NCBI RefSeq assembly: GCF_001292705.1
Contig: NZ_LGAK01000009.1
Span: 1-64,000, forward strand
Source of the DNA: Marinagarivorans algicola
GTDB taxonomy: Bacteria > Pseudomonadota > Gammaproteobacteria > Pseudomonadales > Cellvibrionaceae
DNA: 64,000 nucleotides
Direction of reading: 5' to 3'
How positions within the stretch are numbered: position 1 is the first letter of the stretch; every line of letters starts with the position of its first letter. This document shows positions 8,942 through 18,473 of the stretch, in pieces. The notes under the pieces were generated by a model. The model ran no database searches. It saw only the letters and a list, made by a program, of their open reading frames with translations, and was not told the DNA's origin. Both the position numbers and the translations under genes were made by a program.

Positions 8942-9157
8942 ATGCATTTAGCACTGGGCAAGTACAGGCATTACAAAGGGAGCTTTTATCACGTGACAGG
9001 CATCGCTAATCACAGTGAGACGCAAGAGTTATTGGTGGTATACCGTTGCTTATATGGCGATTTTAGCTTGTGGGTGCGGCCACTGGTAATGTTTACCGAG
9101 CGGGTAACGGTAGACGGTAAAGACATGCCACGCTTTGAATTTGTTGGGGATATGTAG
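8942..9157 (+). CDS. DUF1653 protein
   Basis: Small cytoplasmic protein of 71 residues. LGKYRHYKGSFYHVTGIANHSETQ, YRCLYGDFSLWVRP and a final RFEFVG are the family signature; function is unknown. A GAGGG ribosome site lies about five bases before ATG. Its TAG stop overlaps the GTG start of tadA by one base, so the two are translationally coupled. Confidence 0.9.
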   Translation: MHLALGKYRHYKGSFYHVTGIANHSETQELLVVYRCLYGDFSLWVRPLVMFTERVTVDGKDMPRFEFVGDM

Positions 9158-9705
9158 TGACACATGCCCCAAAGGCAGCGAATAAGGCCGCTACAGCACA
9201 GCAAGCGCGAAATGACACATTCTATATGCATTTGGCTTTGCAGCAAGCTCGTAAAGCGTATAGCAAAGGTGAGGTGCCCGTAGGTGCCGTGCTGGTTGCC
9301 GGTGATCAAGTGATAGGCAGTGGTTTTAATCAGCCTATTACCGCGACCGACCCAACGGCACATGCCGAGATGCAGGCTTTAAGAGCGGGCTCGCAAACGA
9401 TACATAATTACCGTTTACCGGCCACTACGCTCTATGTCACAGTCGAACCCTGTACGATGTGTTTAGGGGCTTTGATTCATGCTCGTGTGCAGCGAGTAGT
9501 ATTGGCTGCCTTGGAGCCCAAGGCGGGCCGAATCTGCAGCCATAGTTTATTAGATGATGCTTGTTTTAATCATCGATTAGAGGTGACGGTAGGGGTGTGC
9601 GCCCAAGCCGCAAGCGATTTGATGCAAGCTTTTTTTGCTGAGCGAAGGGCACTAAAAAAAAGCTTAAAGCAACGCGCTTTGTTAGCATCGCGTCATCAAG
9701 CATAA
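9157..9705 (+). CDS. tadA: tRNA-specific adenosine deaminase
   Basis: Deaminates adenosine-34 to inosine in tRNA-Arg(ACG), allowing one tRNA to read CGU, CGC and CGA. Of 182 residues; the zinc and catalytic site is complete: His69 and Glu71 in TAHAEMQAL, Cys99 and Cys102 in PCTMC. The start is a GTG overlapping the previous stop. The first ~20 residues are a variable extension before the FYMHLALQQA helix. The order tadA-mltF-purL matches Pseudomonas. Confidence 0.95.
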   Translation: MTHAPKAANKAATAQQARNDTFYMHLALQQARKAYSKGEVPVGAVLVAGDQVIGSGFNQPITATDPTAHAEMQALRAGSQTIHNYRLPATTLYVTVEPCTMCLGALIHARVQRVVLAALEPKAGRICSHSLLDDACFNHRLEVTVGVCAQAASDLMQAFFAERRALKKSLKQRALLASRHQA

Positions 9706-9707
9706 GA

Positions 9708-9742
9708 CAATGTAATCAGTGCAACGCCCACTGATTACATTG
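9708..9742. terminator. Perfect 14-bp hairpin between convergent tadA and mltF
   Basis: CAATGTAATCAGTG and CACTGATTACATTG form a mismatch-free 14-bp stem with a 7-base loop. There is no T tract, but the place between two convergent genes suggests a bidirectional terminator or barrier. The right arm overlaps the stop codon and last codons of mltF. Confidence 0.65.
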
Positions 9743-11234
9743 CATTAATGTCTTCTAGCTCTTCTAGGGCACTGCTAATGATTGATTCGTAGCTGTGATC
9801 GGGCTGGGGCGATGACGTCTCATCGCTCATCGAGTCCTTGGTGTTGTCGGCTTGCTTCCAAGCAATAACATTATAAAAATTGCGAATGTTATTGACGTAG
9901 CTAACGGCCTCGTGGCCTCGGGCATAGCCGTAACGGGTTTTCTTGTAATATTGACGCTTGGTTAAAAGCGGCAATCGCTCGCGTACATCGCTCCATAAAT
10001 TGGGGTTCCCGCCTTGATCTTGAGTGATTTTACGCGCATCTTGTAGATGCAAAAAACCGATATTATAAGCCGCTAATGCTAGCCATGTTCGGTCGGGCTC
10101 GGTGATATCATCACTTAAGCGGTCATACATTTTACGGAAATATTTAGCACCACCTTCAATGCTCTGGAGAGGGTCTAACCGGCTTTTGACCCCCATTTCT
10201 TTTGACGTGTTTAATGTGAGCATCATAAAGCCGCGTACCCCTGTACGCGATTTGGCTTTGGGGTTCCAGTGCGATTCTTGATAGCTTAATGCTGCGAGTA
10301 ATTGCCAGTCGAGATCATATTTTTGAGCGGCGGCTTGCAAAGCAGCTTGCCATTTAGGGAGCCGCGTGCGTAGGCGCTTGGTAAAAATAAGCGCCCCACT
10401 GTAATCAATATGGCCAACATGACCGTAAAAGCTCTCGGTGATTTCGGCGAGTTTGCCACTGCTTTGCAGCGTTTTCAGGTAGTGATTAGCTGCATTGACT
10501 AGGCTGTTATCTTCCATTTTAGGCAGTGCCCAAGCAAGCGACTCGGGCTCGCTAATATCAAATGCCGCTAGGGCTCGAGGATAGGCGCTGCTATTCATCT
10601 CTAGTGCATTGGAGTCGACAATGGCATAAGTGACTTTTTGATTATGTACACTTTCCATAAGATCTAGCATTTCTATGTCGTACTGCTCTTGCCATACGAG
10701 ATCGGGGTATTGTTTTTTGATGGCGCGTAGGCGCTCGGCATGGCTGCTGTTGCCAATCACTAAGATGTCTTTACCGATAATATCGCTGATGCCAGCGGGT
10801 TTGGGAGAGTTTGATCGGTAAATCAGTTGCTGAGTCACCTGCAAGTAAGGCTCGCTAAAATGAACGAGTTGCTGGCGCTTTGGGGTAACGGTTAGGCCCG
10901 CGGCTGCCATGTGTACAGTGCGTCGATTAATGGCTTTAAAAATGAGCCCTAAATCTTCGATTTCAATAACCTGTAGCGTTACACCTATTGACTCGGCAAA
11001 GCCGCGTAGTAGTTCATAATCAAAACCGGTATATCCTTCGTTATCTTGATAATAGGTGGTTGGACCATTGCGCGAGGCAACCGTTAAGGTGCCCGAGAGT
11101 TTAATGCGCTCGAGCAGTGTGGGCCAATGGCTCGCTTGCAGTGGATAACACAAAAGGCAGACACAGGTCACCATAATCACATGATTGGTTACTCTGTAGC
11201 TAATTTCGCGAATAATGTGTTGCCATTTATGCAT
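9735..11234 (-). CDS. mltF: Membrane-bound lytic murein transglycosylase F
   Basis: Cleaves peptidoglycan glycan strands with formation of 1,6-anhydro-muramic ends. The 499-residue chain has a hydrophobic leader (about residues 18-34), a periplasmic solute-binding-like domain (about 45-270; SRNGPTTYYQDNEGYTGFDY) and a C-terminal SLT domain with catalytic Glu320 in SYQESHWNP, plus GVRGFMMLT and AAYNIG motifs. A long acidic tail (SSPQPDHSYESI onward) extends the family core. Convergent with tadA and divergent from purL, as in Pseudomonas. Confidence 0.93.
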   Translation of the reverse strand: MHKWQHIIREISYRVTNHVIMVTCVCLLCYPLQASHWPTLLERIKLSGTLTVASRNGPTTYYQDNEGYTGFDYELLRGFAESIGVTLQVIEIEDLGLIFKAINRRTVHMAAAGLTVTPKRQQLVHFSEPYLQVTQQLIYRSNSPKPAGISDIIGKDILVIGNSSHAERLRAIKKQYPDLVWQEQYDIEMLDLMESVHNQKVTYAIVDSNALEMNSSAYPRALAAFDISEPESLAWALPKMEDNSLVNAANHYLKTLQSSGKLAEITESFYGHVGHIDYSGALIFTKRLRTRLPKWQAALQAAAQKYDLDWQLLAALSYQESHWNPKAKSRTGVRGFMMLTLNTSKEMGVKSRLDPLQSIEGGAKYFRKMYDRLSDDITEPDRTWLALAAYNIGFLHLQDARKITQDQGGNPNLWSDVRERLPLLTKRQYYKKTRYGYARGHEAVSYVNNIRNFYNVIAWKQADNTKDSMSDETSSPQPDHSYESIISSALEELEDINAM

Positions 11235-11700
11235 AGGTCGGTGCGTCTATTTATTTTTAAGCTAAAATCGGGTGAGTAAAGGGCTTAACAGGGGTATCGC
11301 CACATGCGGTTTACCATAAGTTTTGGCTACAGCGCGGCGTTACGCCACTGCTGTGTTAAACCATTTTGAACTTAAAAGCTCCAGCCGGAATGCCATTAAA
11401 GTTGAGCCTTAAGGGTGATCTTAGAATTAACGTTTTGTTATATCTCCGGTCTCTTTTGGGTCCAAGTATCTTGCTTTTGCGGGCGTAATTGCGTTGATGT
11501 TACCGCGTATACGCAGCGGCGGGAAGCTTGTTACGTCATAATGGATGATTGGCGCGCCATATTGAGGTTGTTGCTAAGCGATAGAGATTGATAATAACCG
11601 ACATCAAATTGACGCCTTTTGCTGCGACTCGAGAGGAAATCGAGTACAATGCGCGCTTTTTTCGATCACACGTTTAGCAGACTTTGAGACTGATTCCTCT
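11235..11700. promoter_or_regulatory. Divergent mltF/purL intergenic region
   Basis: No gene or RNA was recognised in this 466-base spacer. It must hold promoters for both flanking genes. A TACAAT hexamer at about 11645-11650 could be the purL -10 box but has no well-spaced -35 partner. An imperfect stem (CTCGAG-AGGAAAT-CGAG) precedes it. No riboswitch-like pattern was seen. Confidence 0.35.
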
Positions 11701-14700
11701 ATGTTGATTTTGCCCGGTGCGCCAGCGCTTTCTGAATTTCGAACCCAAAAACTTCTTTCTACTTTGCAGGCTACTGAGCCAAGTATCTTGGCGGTTTATG
11801 CCGAATATGTGCATTTTGCGGATTTAAGTGAAACGCTCAATGCTATTGATACTGAGGTCCTTGCTCGACTCCTGACCTACGGCCCAAAGGCCGATAAAAA
11901 AGCGTCTGCCGGTCAATTGTTACTATCTGTGCCGCGCCCGGGGACTATTTCGCCTTGGTCTTCTAAGGCGACTGATATCGCGCATAATGCAGGCCTGAGT
12001 CAAGTGAACCGCATTGAGCGAGGTGTCGTCTACCATTTAGAAGGGGATTTTGACTTAAATAGGGTCGCGCATTTACTGCATGATCGTATGACCGAAGTGA
12101 CCTATGGCAGTCTTGATGAGGCCGAAGCGTTATTTGCTAAGCATGAGCCTAAGCCGCTATTTCATATTGACATTCTAGGGGGGGGTAAAATCGCTTTAGA
12201 GGCGGCCAATATTTCATTGGGCTTAGCATTAGCCGATGATGAAATCGATTATTTGGTGGCGAGCTTTACCGATTTAGCGCGTAACCCTACCGATGTTGAA
12301 TTGATGATGTTTGCACAAGCAAACAGTGAGCACTGCCGCCATAAAATCTTCAACGCGAGCTGGACGATTGATGGCGAAGAAAAAGACTTATCGTTATTTA
12401 AAATGATTAAAAACACCTATGCATTAGGTGGTGAAGATGTACTGTCGGCCTATGCCGATAATGCCTCTGTGATTACGGGTACGGTTGCTGGGCGCTTTTA
12501 CCCCAATCCAGACACCCACATCTACGGTTACAATCAAGAACCTGTTCATATCTTAATGAAGGTTGAAACCCATAACCATCCCACCGCCATTGCGCCTAAC
12601 CCTGGCGCGGGAACCGGCTCTGGCGGTGAAATTCGTGACGAAGGCGCTGTGGGTAAAGGCTCTAAACCCAAAGTGGGCCTGAATGGTTTCACTGTTTCTA
12701 ATTTGCAAATTCCCGGTTATAACCAGCCCTGGGAGCAAGATTACGGTAAGCCCGATCGCATTGTGAATGCACTCGATATTATGCTTGAAGGGCCCATTGG
12801 CGGCGCGGCGTTTAATAACGAATTTGGCCGCCCCAATATTTGTGGTTACTTCCGGACGTTTGAGCAAGATTTTGATGGTGAGCGCCGCGGTTACCATAAG
12901 CCTATTATGCTAGCGGGTGGTTATGGCAATATCAAAGAAGAGCATATTGCACAAGAAGAGTTTGCACCGGGTTGTCACCTCATTGCCTTGGGTGGCCCAG
13001 CTATGCTCATTGGTTTGGGTGGTGGCGCGGCTTCATCTATGGCATCGGGTACTTCCTCAGAAGATCTCGATTTTGCCTCTGTACAGCGGCAAAATCCCGA
13101 GATGGAGCGCCGCTGCCAAGAAGTTATCGATCAGTGTTGGCAGCTTGGCACGAATAACCCGATTGCATTTATTCACGATGTGGGTGCTGGCGGTTTATCA
13201 AACGCTTTTCCTGAGCTTGCCAAAGATGGCGGCTGTGGTGCTAACTTTGAATTGCGCGATGTACCTAATGATGAGCCAGGCATGTCACCGTTAGAAATTT
13301 GGTGTAACGAGTCGCAAGAGCGCTATGTGATGGCTGTTGCGCCAGAGTGCTTGGCGCGCTTTAAGGCAATTTGTGAGCGTGAGCGCTGTCCTTATGCTGT
13401 GGTAGGCGAAGCCATTAGCGAGCAAGTGCTACGTGTCAATGATCGCGATTTTGACGCAAAGCCTGTTGATTTACCGATGAATATCCTTTTTGGTAAAGCT
13501 CCTAAAATGCACCGCGAAGCCACCACCTACAATGCACCATTAACCCCTTTACGTATTGATTTAAGTGTCAGTGATGCCGCTGAGCGAGTGTTGCAACACC
13601 CTACGGTCGCGAGCAAGCAATTCTTAATTACTATTGGCGATCGCTCGGTGACCGGTATGGTGGTACGCGATCAAATGGTTGGGCCTTGGCAGGTCCCTGT
13701 GGCCGATTGCGCAGTGACTACGGCAACTTTTGATAGTTATGCTGGTGAAGTTATGAGTATGGGCGAGCGTACGCCTATCGCCTTGATTAATGCAGCGGCG
13801 TCGGGCCGTATGGCTGTGGCTGAGTCGATTACCAATATTGCTGCCACGCCGATTGCCCGCTTGCGTGATATTAAGCTGTCGGCGAATTGGATGTGTGCTG
13901 CTGGCCATAAAGGTGAAGATGCTAAGTTGTACGAAACGGTGACTGCTGTAGGTATGGATATTTGTCCGGCATTGGGCTTAACGATCCCAGTGGGTAAAGA
14001 CTCGATGAGTATGCGTACGGCCTGGCAAGATGATGGTCAAGAAAAGGCGGTGACTTCGCCTTTGTCGGTCGTTATTTCGGCTTTTGCACCAGTGACGGAT
14101 GTGCGAAAAACCTTAACGCCCGAAATCAATGCTGCCGAAGGTAATCAGTTGGTATTGATTGATTTAGCCGCTGGCAAGCAGCGTCTGGGTGGCTCTATTT
14201 TGGCGCAAAGTTGCAATCAAATGGGTGACGACTGTGCCGATGTTGAAGATGCGAGCGCACTCAAGGCATTTTTTGAAGGCATGCAGGCCTGCTTAGAGGC
14301 CGGCACGATTGGCGCTTACCATGATCGCAGCGATGGTGGTTTATTAGCGGCTGTCGCTGAAATGGCATTTGCTGGTCGCTGTGGTTTGGCCCTTGATGTG
14401 ACTGCTTTGGGGAGTGACCCGATGGCAGCGCTCTTTAATGAAGAGTTGGGCGCTGTTATTCAGGTTACCGGTGAGCACCTTAATGTTGTACGAGATGCGT
14501 TTAGCGCCGCAGGGTTTACCGGTGAGTTAATTGTGCTCGGTCAAGCCACTAAAGATGAGGCCATTGTATTGCGTGCGGGCGAGCAAGTGCTTATTGATAC
14601 AACGCGTGCTCACTGGCAGCAACTATGGAGCAAAACCAGTTTTCATATGCAATCTTTGCGCGACAATGTTGATTGTGCTGAGCAGGAGTTTGCCAGCATT

Positions 14701-15558
14701 GCAGCGCCAGACCCTGGGTTGAGCACGCAGTTAACGTATGATCCGAGCAATAATATAGCAGCGCCGTTTATTGCAACCGGTGTACGTCCTAAAGTGGCTA
14801 TCTTGCGTGAGCAAGGTGTGAATAGCCAGCTAGAAATGGCGGCGGGTTTTGAGCGCGCCGGTTTTACAGCTGTTGATGTACATATGAGTGATGTGCTGAA
14901 CGGTCGTGTACGCTTAGAGGATTTTAAAGGCTTAGCCGCTTGCGGTGGCTTTAGTTATGGCGATGTTTTAGGTGCTGGCGAAGGTTGGGCAAAAACCGTC
15001 TTATTTAACGGGATTGCACGCGATCAATTTGAGGCTTTTTTCCATCGTAATGATACTTTCAGTTTAGGCGTATGTAATGGTTGTCAAATGATGTCTAATC
15101 TTAAAGACTTGATTCCCGGTGCCGATTTGTGGCCGCATTTTGTACGCAATATGTCTGAGCAGTTTGAAGCGCGTGTAGCGCTTGTCAAAGTGGAAGAATC
15201 TAACTCGATTTTGTATCAAGGTATGGCTGGTTCGCATTTGCCAGTGGCGGTTGCACACGGTGAAGGCCGTGCCGAATTTGCCGATAAAGCTGCTTTTGAA
15301 GCCTGCAATACTAGTGGTCAAGTGGCAGTCAGATTTATTGATAACAACCTCAATGTCACTGAGGCGTATCCTGCCAACCCGAATGGTTCGCAAGCGGGTA
15401 TTACCAGCTTAACCAGTACTGATGGTCGCGCGACTATTTTAATGCCTCACCCTGAGCGCGTATTCCGCACAGTGGCAAACTCTTGGAAGCCAAGTGATTG
15501 GAATGAAGATGGTGGTTGGTTGCGCATCTTCCGCAATGCCCGTGTTTTTGTGGGTTAA
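11701..15558 (+). CDS. purL: Phosphoribosylformylglycinamidine synthase
   Basis: Fourth step of purine synthesis: FGAR + glutamine + ATP to FGAM. The single-chain form of 1285 residues, typical of proteobacteria. It opens with [18 protein letters not shown] as in E. coli; the ATP and FGAR site stretches [20 protein letters not shown] and [13 protein letters not shown] are intact; the C-terminal glutaminase domain (from about residue 1030, [16 protein letters not shown]) has nucleophile Cys1125 in [10 protein letters not shown] and the HPERVFR end. No frameshift is seen. Confidence 0.98.
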   Translation: MLILPGAPALSEFRTQKLLSTLQATEPSILAVYAEYVHFADLSETLNAIDTEVLARLLTYGPKADKKASAGQLLLSVPRPGTISPWSSKATDIAHNAGLSQVNRIERGVVYHLEGDFDLNRVAHLLHDRMTEVTYGSLDEAEALFAKHEPKPLFHIDILGGGKIALEAANISLGLALADDEIDYLVASFTDLARNPTDVELMMFAQANSEHCRHKIFNASWTIDGEEKDLSLFKMIKNTYALGGEDVLSAYADNASVITGTVAGRFYPNPDTHIYGYNQEPVHILMKVETHNHPTAIAPNPGAGTGSGGEIRDEGAVGKGSKPKVGLNGFTVSNLQIPGYNQPWEQDYGKPDRIVNALDIMLEGPIGGAAFNNEFGRPNICGYFRTFEQDFDGERRGYHKPIMLAGGYGNIKEEHIAQEEFAPGCHLIALGGPAMLIGLGGGAASSMASGTSSEDLDFASVQRQNPEMERRCQEVIDQCWQLGTNNPIAFIHDVGAGGLSNAFPELAKDGGCGANFELRDVPNDEPGMSPLEIWCNESQERYVMAVAPECLARFKAICERERCPYAVVGEAISEQVLRVNDRDFDAKPVDLPMNILFGKAPKMHREATTYNAPLTPLRIDLSVSDAAERVLQHPTVASKQFLITIGDRSVTGMVVRDQMVGPWQVPVADCAVTTATFDSYAGEVMSMGERTPIALINAAASGRMAVAESITNIAATPIARLRDIKLSANWMCAAGHKGEDAKLYETVTAVGMDICPALGLTIPVGKDSMSMRTAWQDDGQEKAVTSPLSVVISAFAPVTDVRKTLTPEINAAEGNQLVLIDLAAGKQRLGGSILAQSCNQMGDDCADVEDASALKAFFEGMQACLEAGTIGAYHDRSDGGLLAAVAEMAFAGRCGLALDVTALGSDPMAALFNEELGAVIQVTGEHLNVVRDAFSAAGFTGELIVLGQATKDEAIVLRAGEQVLIDTTRAHWQQLWSKTSFHMQSLRDNVDCAEQEFASIAAPDPGLSTQLTYDPSNNIAAPFIATGVRPKVAILREQGVNSQLEMAAGFERAGFTAVDVHMSDVLNGRVRLEDFKGLAACGGFSYGDVLGAGEGWAKTVLFNGIARDQFEAFFHRNDTFSLGVCNGCQMMSNLKDLIPGADLWPHFVRNMSEQFEARVALVKVEESNSILYQGMAGSHLPVAVAHGEGRAEFADKAAFEACNTSGQVAVRFIDNNLNVTEAYPANPNGSQAGITSLTSTDGRATILMPHPERVFRTVANSWKPSDWNEDGGWLRIFRNARVFVG

Positions 15559-15628
15559 AGGTGGCGGTTTTAGTGAGGCCTATAATTAAAATCGATGCAA
15601 AGCTTGACCTGCAGCAATAAAACAAATA

Positions 15629-15644
15629 CTGTATGCGCATACAG
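15629..15644. promoter_or_regulatory. LexA (SOS) box upstream of yebG
   Basis: CTGTATGCGCATACAG is a perfect 16-bp palindrome matching the gammaproteobacterial SOS box CTGT-N8-ACAG. It lies 20 bases before the yebG start, a place where LexA would block transcription until DNA damage. Confidence 0.9.
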
Positions 15645-15664
15645 TTAATGATGAGGATACATTT

Positions 15665-15949
15665 ATGGCAGTAATTGCTGTTTGGCAATGTGATCGGGAT
15701 GGGGCTATGTTCAAAAACAAAAAAGATGCCGACGACCATGATAAAATGCTTGAGCTGGCTGAGAATATTACAGCCCTCATTGAGCAAAATATTAAAGGGA
15801 TAGACGAAGCGCAAGCCGAAGCTGTGGGCTTATTGCTTGCTAAGCGTCGCGATATTTTGGCGCGCGCCTGTAAAGGTAAGCCAGAGCTTCTATTAGAAGA
15901 AGAGCCAGAAGAGCACAATGATGGCGACGTATTTGATGTTGAAGCCTAG
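15665..15949 (+). CDS. yebG: YebG family SOS-response protein
   Basis: Small protein of 94 residues. MAVIAVWQCDRDGAMF, KNKKDADDHDKMLELAENI and LLLAKRRDILARACKGKP match the YebG family, DNA-damage-inducible in E. coli; molecular role not established. The preceding perfect LexA box supports SOS control. An acidic tail (LLEEEPEEHNDGD) ends the chain. A strong terminator follows, so it is a single-gene unit. Confidence 0.93.
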   Translation: MAVIAVWQCDRDGAMFKNKKDADDHDKMLELAENITALIEQNIKGIDEAQAEAVGLLLAKRRDILARACKGKPELLLEEEPEEHNDGDVFDVEA

Positions 15950-15988
15950 TGTGTGATATGGAAGTTTAGCTACTCATTAAGTAGCCAT

Positions 15989-16026
15989 AAAAAAACCCTC
16001 AAAGCTTAGCTTTGGGGGTTTTTTTA
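15989..16026 (+). terminator. Rho-independent terminator of yebG
   Basis: AAAAAACCCTCAAAGC-TTA-GCTTTGGGGGTTTTTT forms a long stem (one wobble pair) with a T run of seven. The A-rich left side would also work on the opposite strand. Confidence 0.9.
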
Positions 16027-16206
16027 TGGGCGTTAGTTTTTTGTTGTTTGATGCTTGAGGGGTATTAAAATACTGACAGGGTCGCCCTTGTCTGGTGTCT
16101 TGTAATTCTTTGTGCGATTATGCCGACTTTAAATTGTGCCTGCAGTTGCTGTGCTTGGCTATTTTGCGGGTAAAAACATAAGCCTATTTAGATAAGAGTG
16201 ATATTT

Positions 16207-17076
16207 ATGAGTCAAGTGGAAGTTGCCCTTAAAATAAAAGCAAGTTTAGGTGAGTGTCCGCGCTGGGATGAACAAGAGCAATTATTGTATTGGCTGGATA
16301 TCAATGCAGGACAGCTACATTGCTTAGACCCGGCAACGGGCGAGGATCGCTTTTTACAATTTGATGAAGAAATTGGTTGTTTTGCTTTGCGAGAAAAGGG
16401 CGGTTTTGTGTTGGCGATGCGCACAGGGCTATATACTATTGATGGCTGGAATACACAGCGAACCTTTATTGCAGACCCTGAGCAAGGCATGGAGAAAAAC
16501 CGCTTTAATGACGGGCGTTGTGATGATAAAGGCCGTTTATTTGCTGGCAGCGTATACCCGCCAAAAGATTATGGCGGTGCTAGTATTTATTCACTAAGTG
16601 CTGAAGGTGAAGTGAAGTGTTGGGTTAAAGATTTATTAACCGCGAACGGTATTGCTTTTAGCCCCGATAATAAAACGTTTTACTATGCCGACACTCCAAG
16701 CCATGCCATTACTCGCTGCGATTATGATTTAGACTCGGGCGAGGTGAGTAATTGTTCAGTTTTACACCAGTTTGAGCATGGCTGTGGTCGCCCTGATGGT
16801 GCCGCCGTTGACAGTGAAGGCTACTACTGGAGTGCGCTGTATGAGGGAGGACGCATAGTGCGTGTTAGTCCTCAAGGTGAGATTGTGCAAGAAATTGCTG
16901 TGCCAGCTAAATGCCCCACAATGGTTGCTTTTGGTGGTGAAGATCTTAAAACGATTTATATTACGACTGTGGGCGGGCGCCCTGATGAAGAGTTGTTAGC
17001 CTACCCTGATTCTGGCGCGGTCTTTAGTGTGCGTGTTGAGGTTGCTGGCCGAATCGAAAACCGCTTTGCTGGCTAG
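16207..17076 (+). CDS. SMP-30/gluconolactonase family protein
   Basis: Six-bladed propeller enzyme of 289 residues, probably a sugar-acid lactonase. Metal ligands of the family are recognisable: Glu in LGECPRW near the start, Asn in NRFNDGRCD, Asn in LLTANGIAFSPD and Asp in GRPDGAAVDSEGYYWSA. The ATG is preferred to an in-frame GTG three codons upstream, which has worse spacing to the AAGAG ribosome site. No sugar catabolic gene is adjacent, so the substrate is unknown. A terminator follows. Confidence 0.88.
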   Translation: MSQVEVALKIKASLGECPRWDEQEQLLYWLDINAGQLHCLDPATGEDRFLQFDEEIGCFALREKGGFVLAMRTGLYTIDGWNTQRTFIADPEQGMEKNRFNDGRCDDKGRLFAGSVYPPKDYGGASIYSLSAEGEVKCWVKDLLTANGIAFSPDNKTFYYADTPSHAITRCDYDLDSGEVSNCSVLHQFEHGCGRPDGAAVDSEGYYWSALYEGGRIVRVSPQGEIVQEIAVPAKCPTMVAFGGEDLKTIYITTVGGRPDEELLAYPDSGAVFSVRVEVAGRIENRFAG

Positions 17077-17090
17077 TGCTGGCTTGGCAT

Positions 17091-17118
17091 GCGCTATAAA
17101 AGCGCTTGATATTTTTTT
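17091..17118 (+). terminator. Terminator after the SMP-30 gene
   Basis: GCGCT-ATAAA-AGCGC is a short perfect stem followed, after TTGATA, by a run of seven Ts. Weak to moderate by shape. Confidence 0.55.
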
Positions 17119-17418
17119 GTGACTATTCACTAGGCTGACAAACTTCACTGATTAGAGTGCTGATGGATTATTTTCTGGGCATTGAAGCGCAAGGAGCGCT
17201 TATAGTGCGCGATGGGTGGCTTGAAAGGCCCAGTCAATAGTTTATGAGTGCTCAATGTTGATATTTCTGAAAAGTGACTGCTTTTTAGCTACACCACTTT
17301 TTAGCTATATAGCATTGCTTTAAATATGCCATTTTATTTTAAAGAGTGAGGCGTTTTGCTCGTTCTTTTTGGGTGATTACTTGTAATATTGGTACTCGAT
17401 AAACATACAGAGGTCACA

Positions 17419-18204
17419 GTGAATTCTACAGTTAAGAAGCTCTTTTCGGCGGGAATTTTTTCTTTATCGAGCGTTTTTTTGGCGTTTGGCTTAGCTTGGT
17501 CGCTGCTCTATCATATTGATTTTTCGTATGGCCGCTGGCATGACGTGGGTGGAATTGGTGCCGCTATTGAAAAGTATGCCCCGCAAAACTATTACCGTTC
17601 AGGCTTTGCCGATACAACTAAAGCGCAGCGTGAGTCTCTCTTTCAGCAAATTAATTATAGTGTTCACCATGATGCTGTCGGGCTAGAAAGCATTGTGTAC
17701 TCAGTACCCGGTCACCCCACACAAACACTATTAACCGCCGATGAGGTTGGGCATTTGACTGACGTAGCTATTTTGGTTAATAAAGTAGAATGGTTGGTGA
17801 TTCTAGGGGCATTGGGTTGGCTGGCCATGGCAATTCATTATTATCGGGCTCGTATACGCCCCCCTTCTGTGCTGAACCAGTGTTTGGCCTTATTGATTTT
17901 GATGGCGGTGTTCGTACTCGTTTTACTGGTGATTGGCCCAACTAAGGCATTTAGCCAAATGCACGAATGGGTTTTTCCACCAGGGCATCCGTGGTTTTTT
18001 TATTATCAGCAATCACTGATGTCGACAATGATGTGGGCGCCGGTGCTATTTGGCTGGATTGCTTTTGAATGGGCGGTGTTGACGCTGTTTTTTTTTGGTT
18101 TATTACAGTTTTCGGTGAGTCGCATTTTGCGTCGATGCGTGGCTGTTACACTCGCCGATATTGACCCTAATCCTAACCCTAGCCCTAATACTGATAAGGC
18201 TTAA
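17419..18204 (+). CDS. Four-span membrane protein, DUF1461-like
   Basis: Inner-membrane protein of about 261 residues. A GTG start is chosen because GAGG lies seven bases upstream; the frame continues ten codons further to a TTG without a ribosome site. Hydrophobic segments lie near the N-terminus, at two central positions (KVEWLVILGALGWLAMAI; CLALLILMAVFVLVLLVI) and near the C-terminus (AFEWAVLTLFFFGLLQF). The loop before the last span, WVFPPGHPWFFYYQQSLM, resembles the FFPxGxWxF region of DUF1461 proteins; that assignment is tentative. A short tail of Asn-Pro repeats ends it. The 340 bases upstream show no other gene. Confidence 0.6.
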   Translation: MNSTVKKLFSAGIFSLSSVFLAFGLAWSLLYHIDFSYGRWHDVGGIGAAIEKYAPQNYYRSGFADTTKAQRESLFQQINYSVHHDAVGLESIVYSVPGHPTQTLLTADEVGHLTDVAILVNKVEWLVILGALGWLAMAIHYYRARIRPPSVLNQCLALLILMAVFVLVLLVIGPTKAFSQMHEWVFPPGHPWFFYYQQSLMSTMMWAPVLFGWIAFEWAVLTLFFFGLLQFSVSRILRRCVAVTLADIDPNPNPSPNTDKA

Positions 18205-18473
18205 TTTGGGATAAAGTGCTAAAAGGCAGTGACCTATCGCTTGTGCTCAGTAGTCTCGATTTGCTTAGGCTATCGGCAGATTAGGGGCGTCTATCATATA
18301 GTGGGCACTGATCGTATTTTGTTCAAAAGTCAGTAATCTTGCCAACTTCGTCACTGAATGTGGCACTTGAATTTGCTATTATTAGCCAATAAATAAATAT
18401 TAGCATGTTAATTTTTATCACAAGTTTACACTACTGTTTTGTGAATCTCTTTGAGGTTTGCCTATGAGGAATA

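Noticed and set aside
17163-17240. Short open frame of 25 codons (MDYFLGIEAQGALIV) in the spacer before the DUF1461-like gene.
   Set aside because: Too short, no clear ribosome site, no family recognised.
18361-18377. TGGCACTTGAATTTGCT, resembling a sigma-54 promoter upstream of the first haem lipoprotein gene.
   Set aside because: GG to GC spacing is 11 bases instead of the required 10, so RpoN binding is unlikely.
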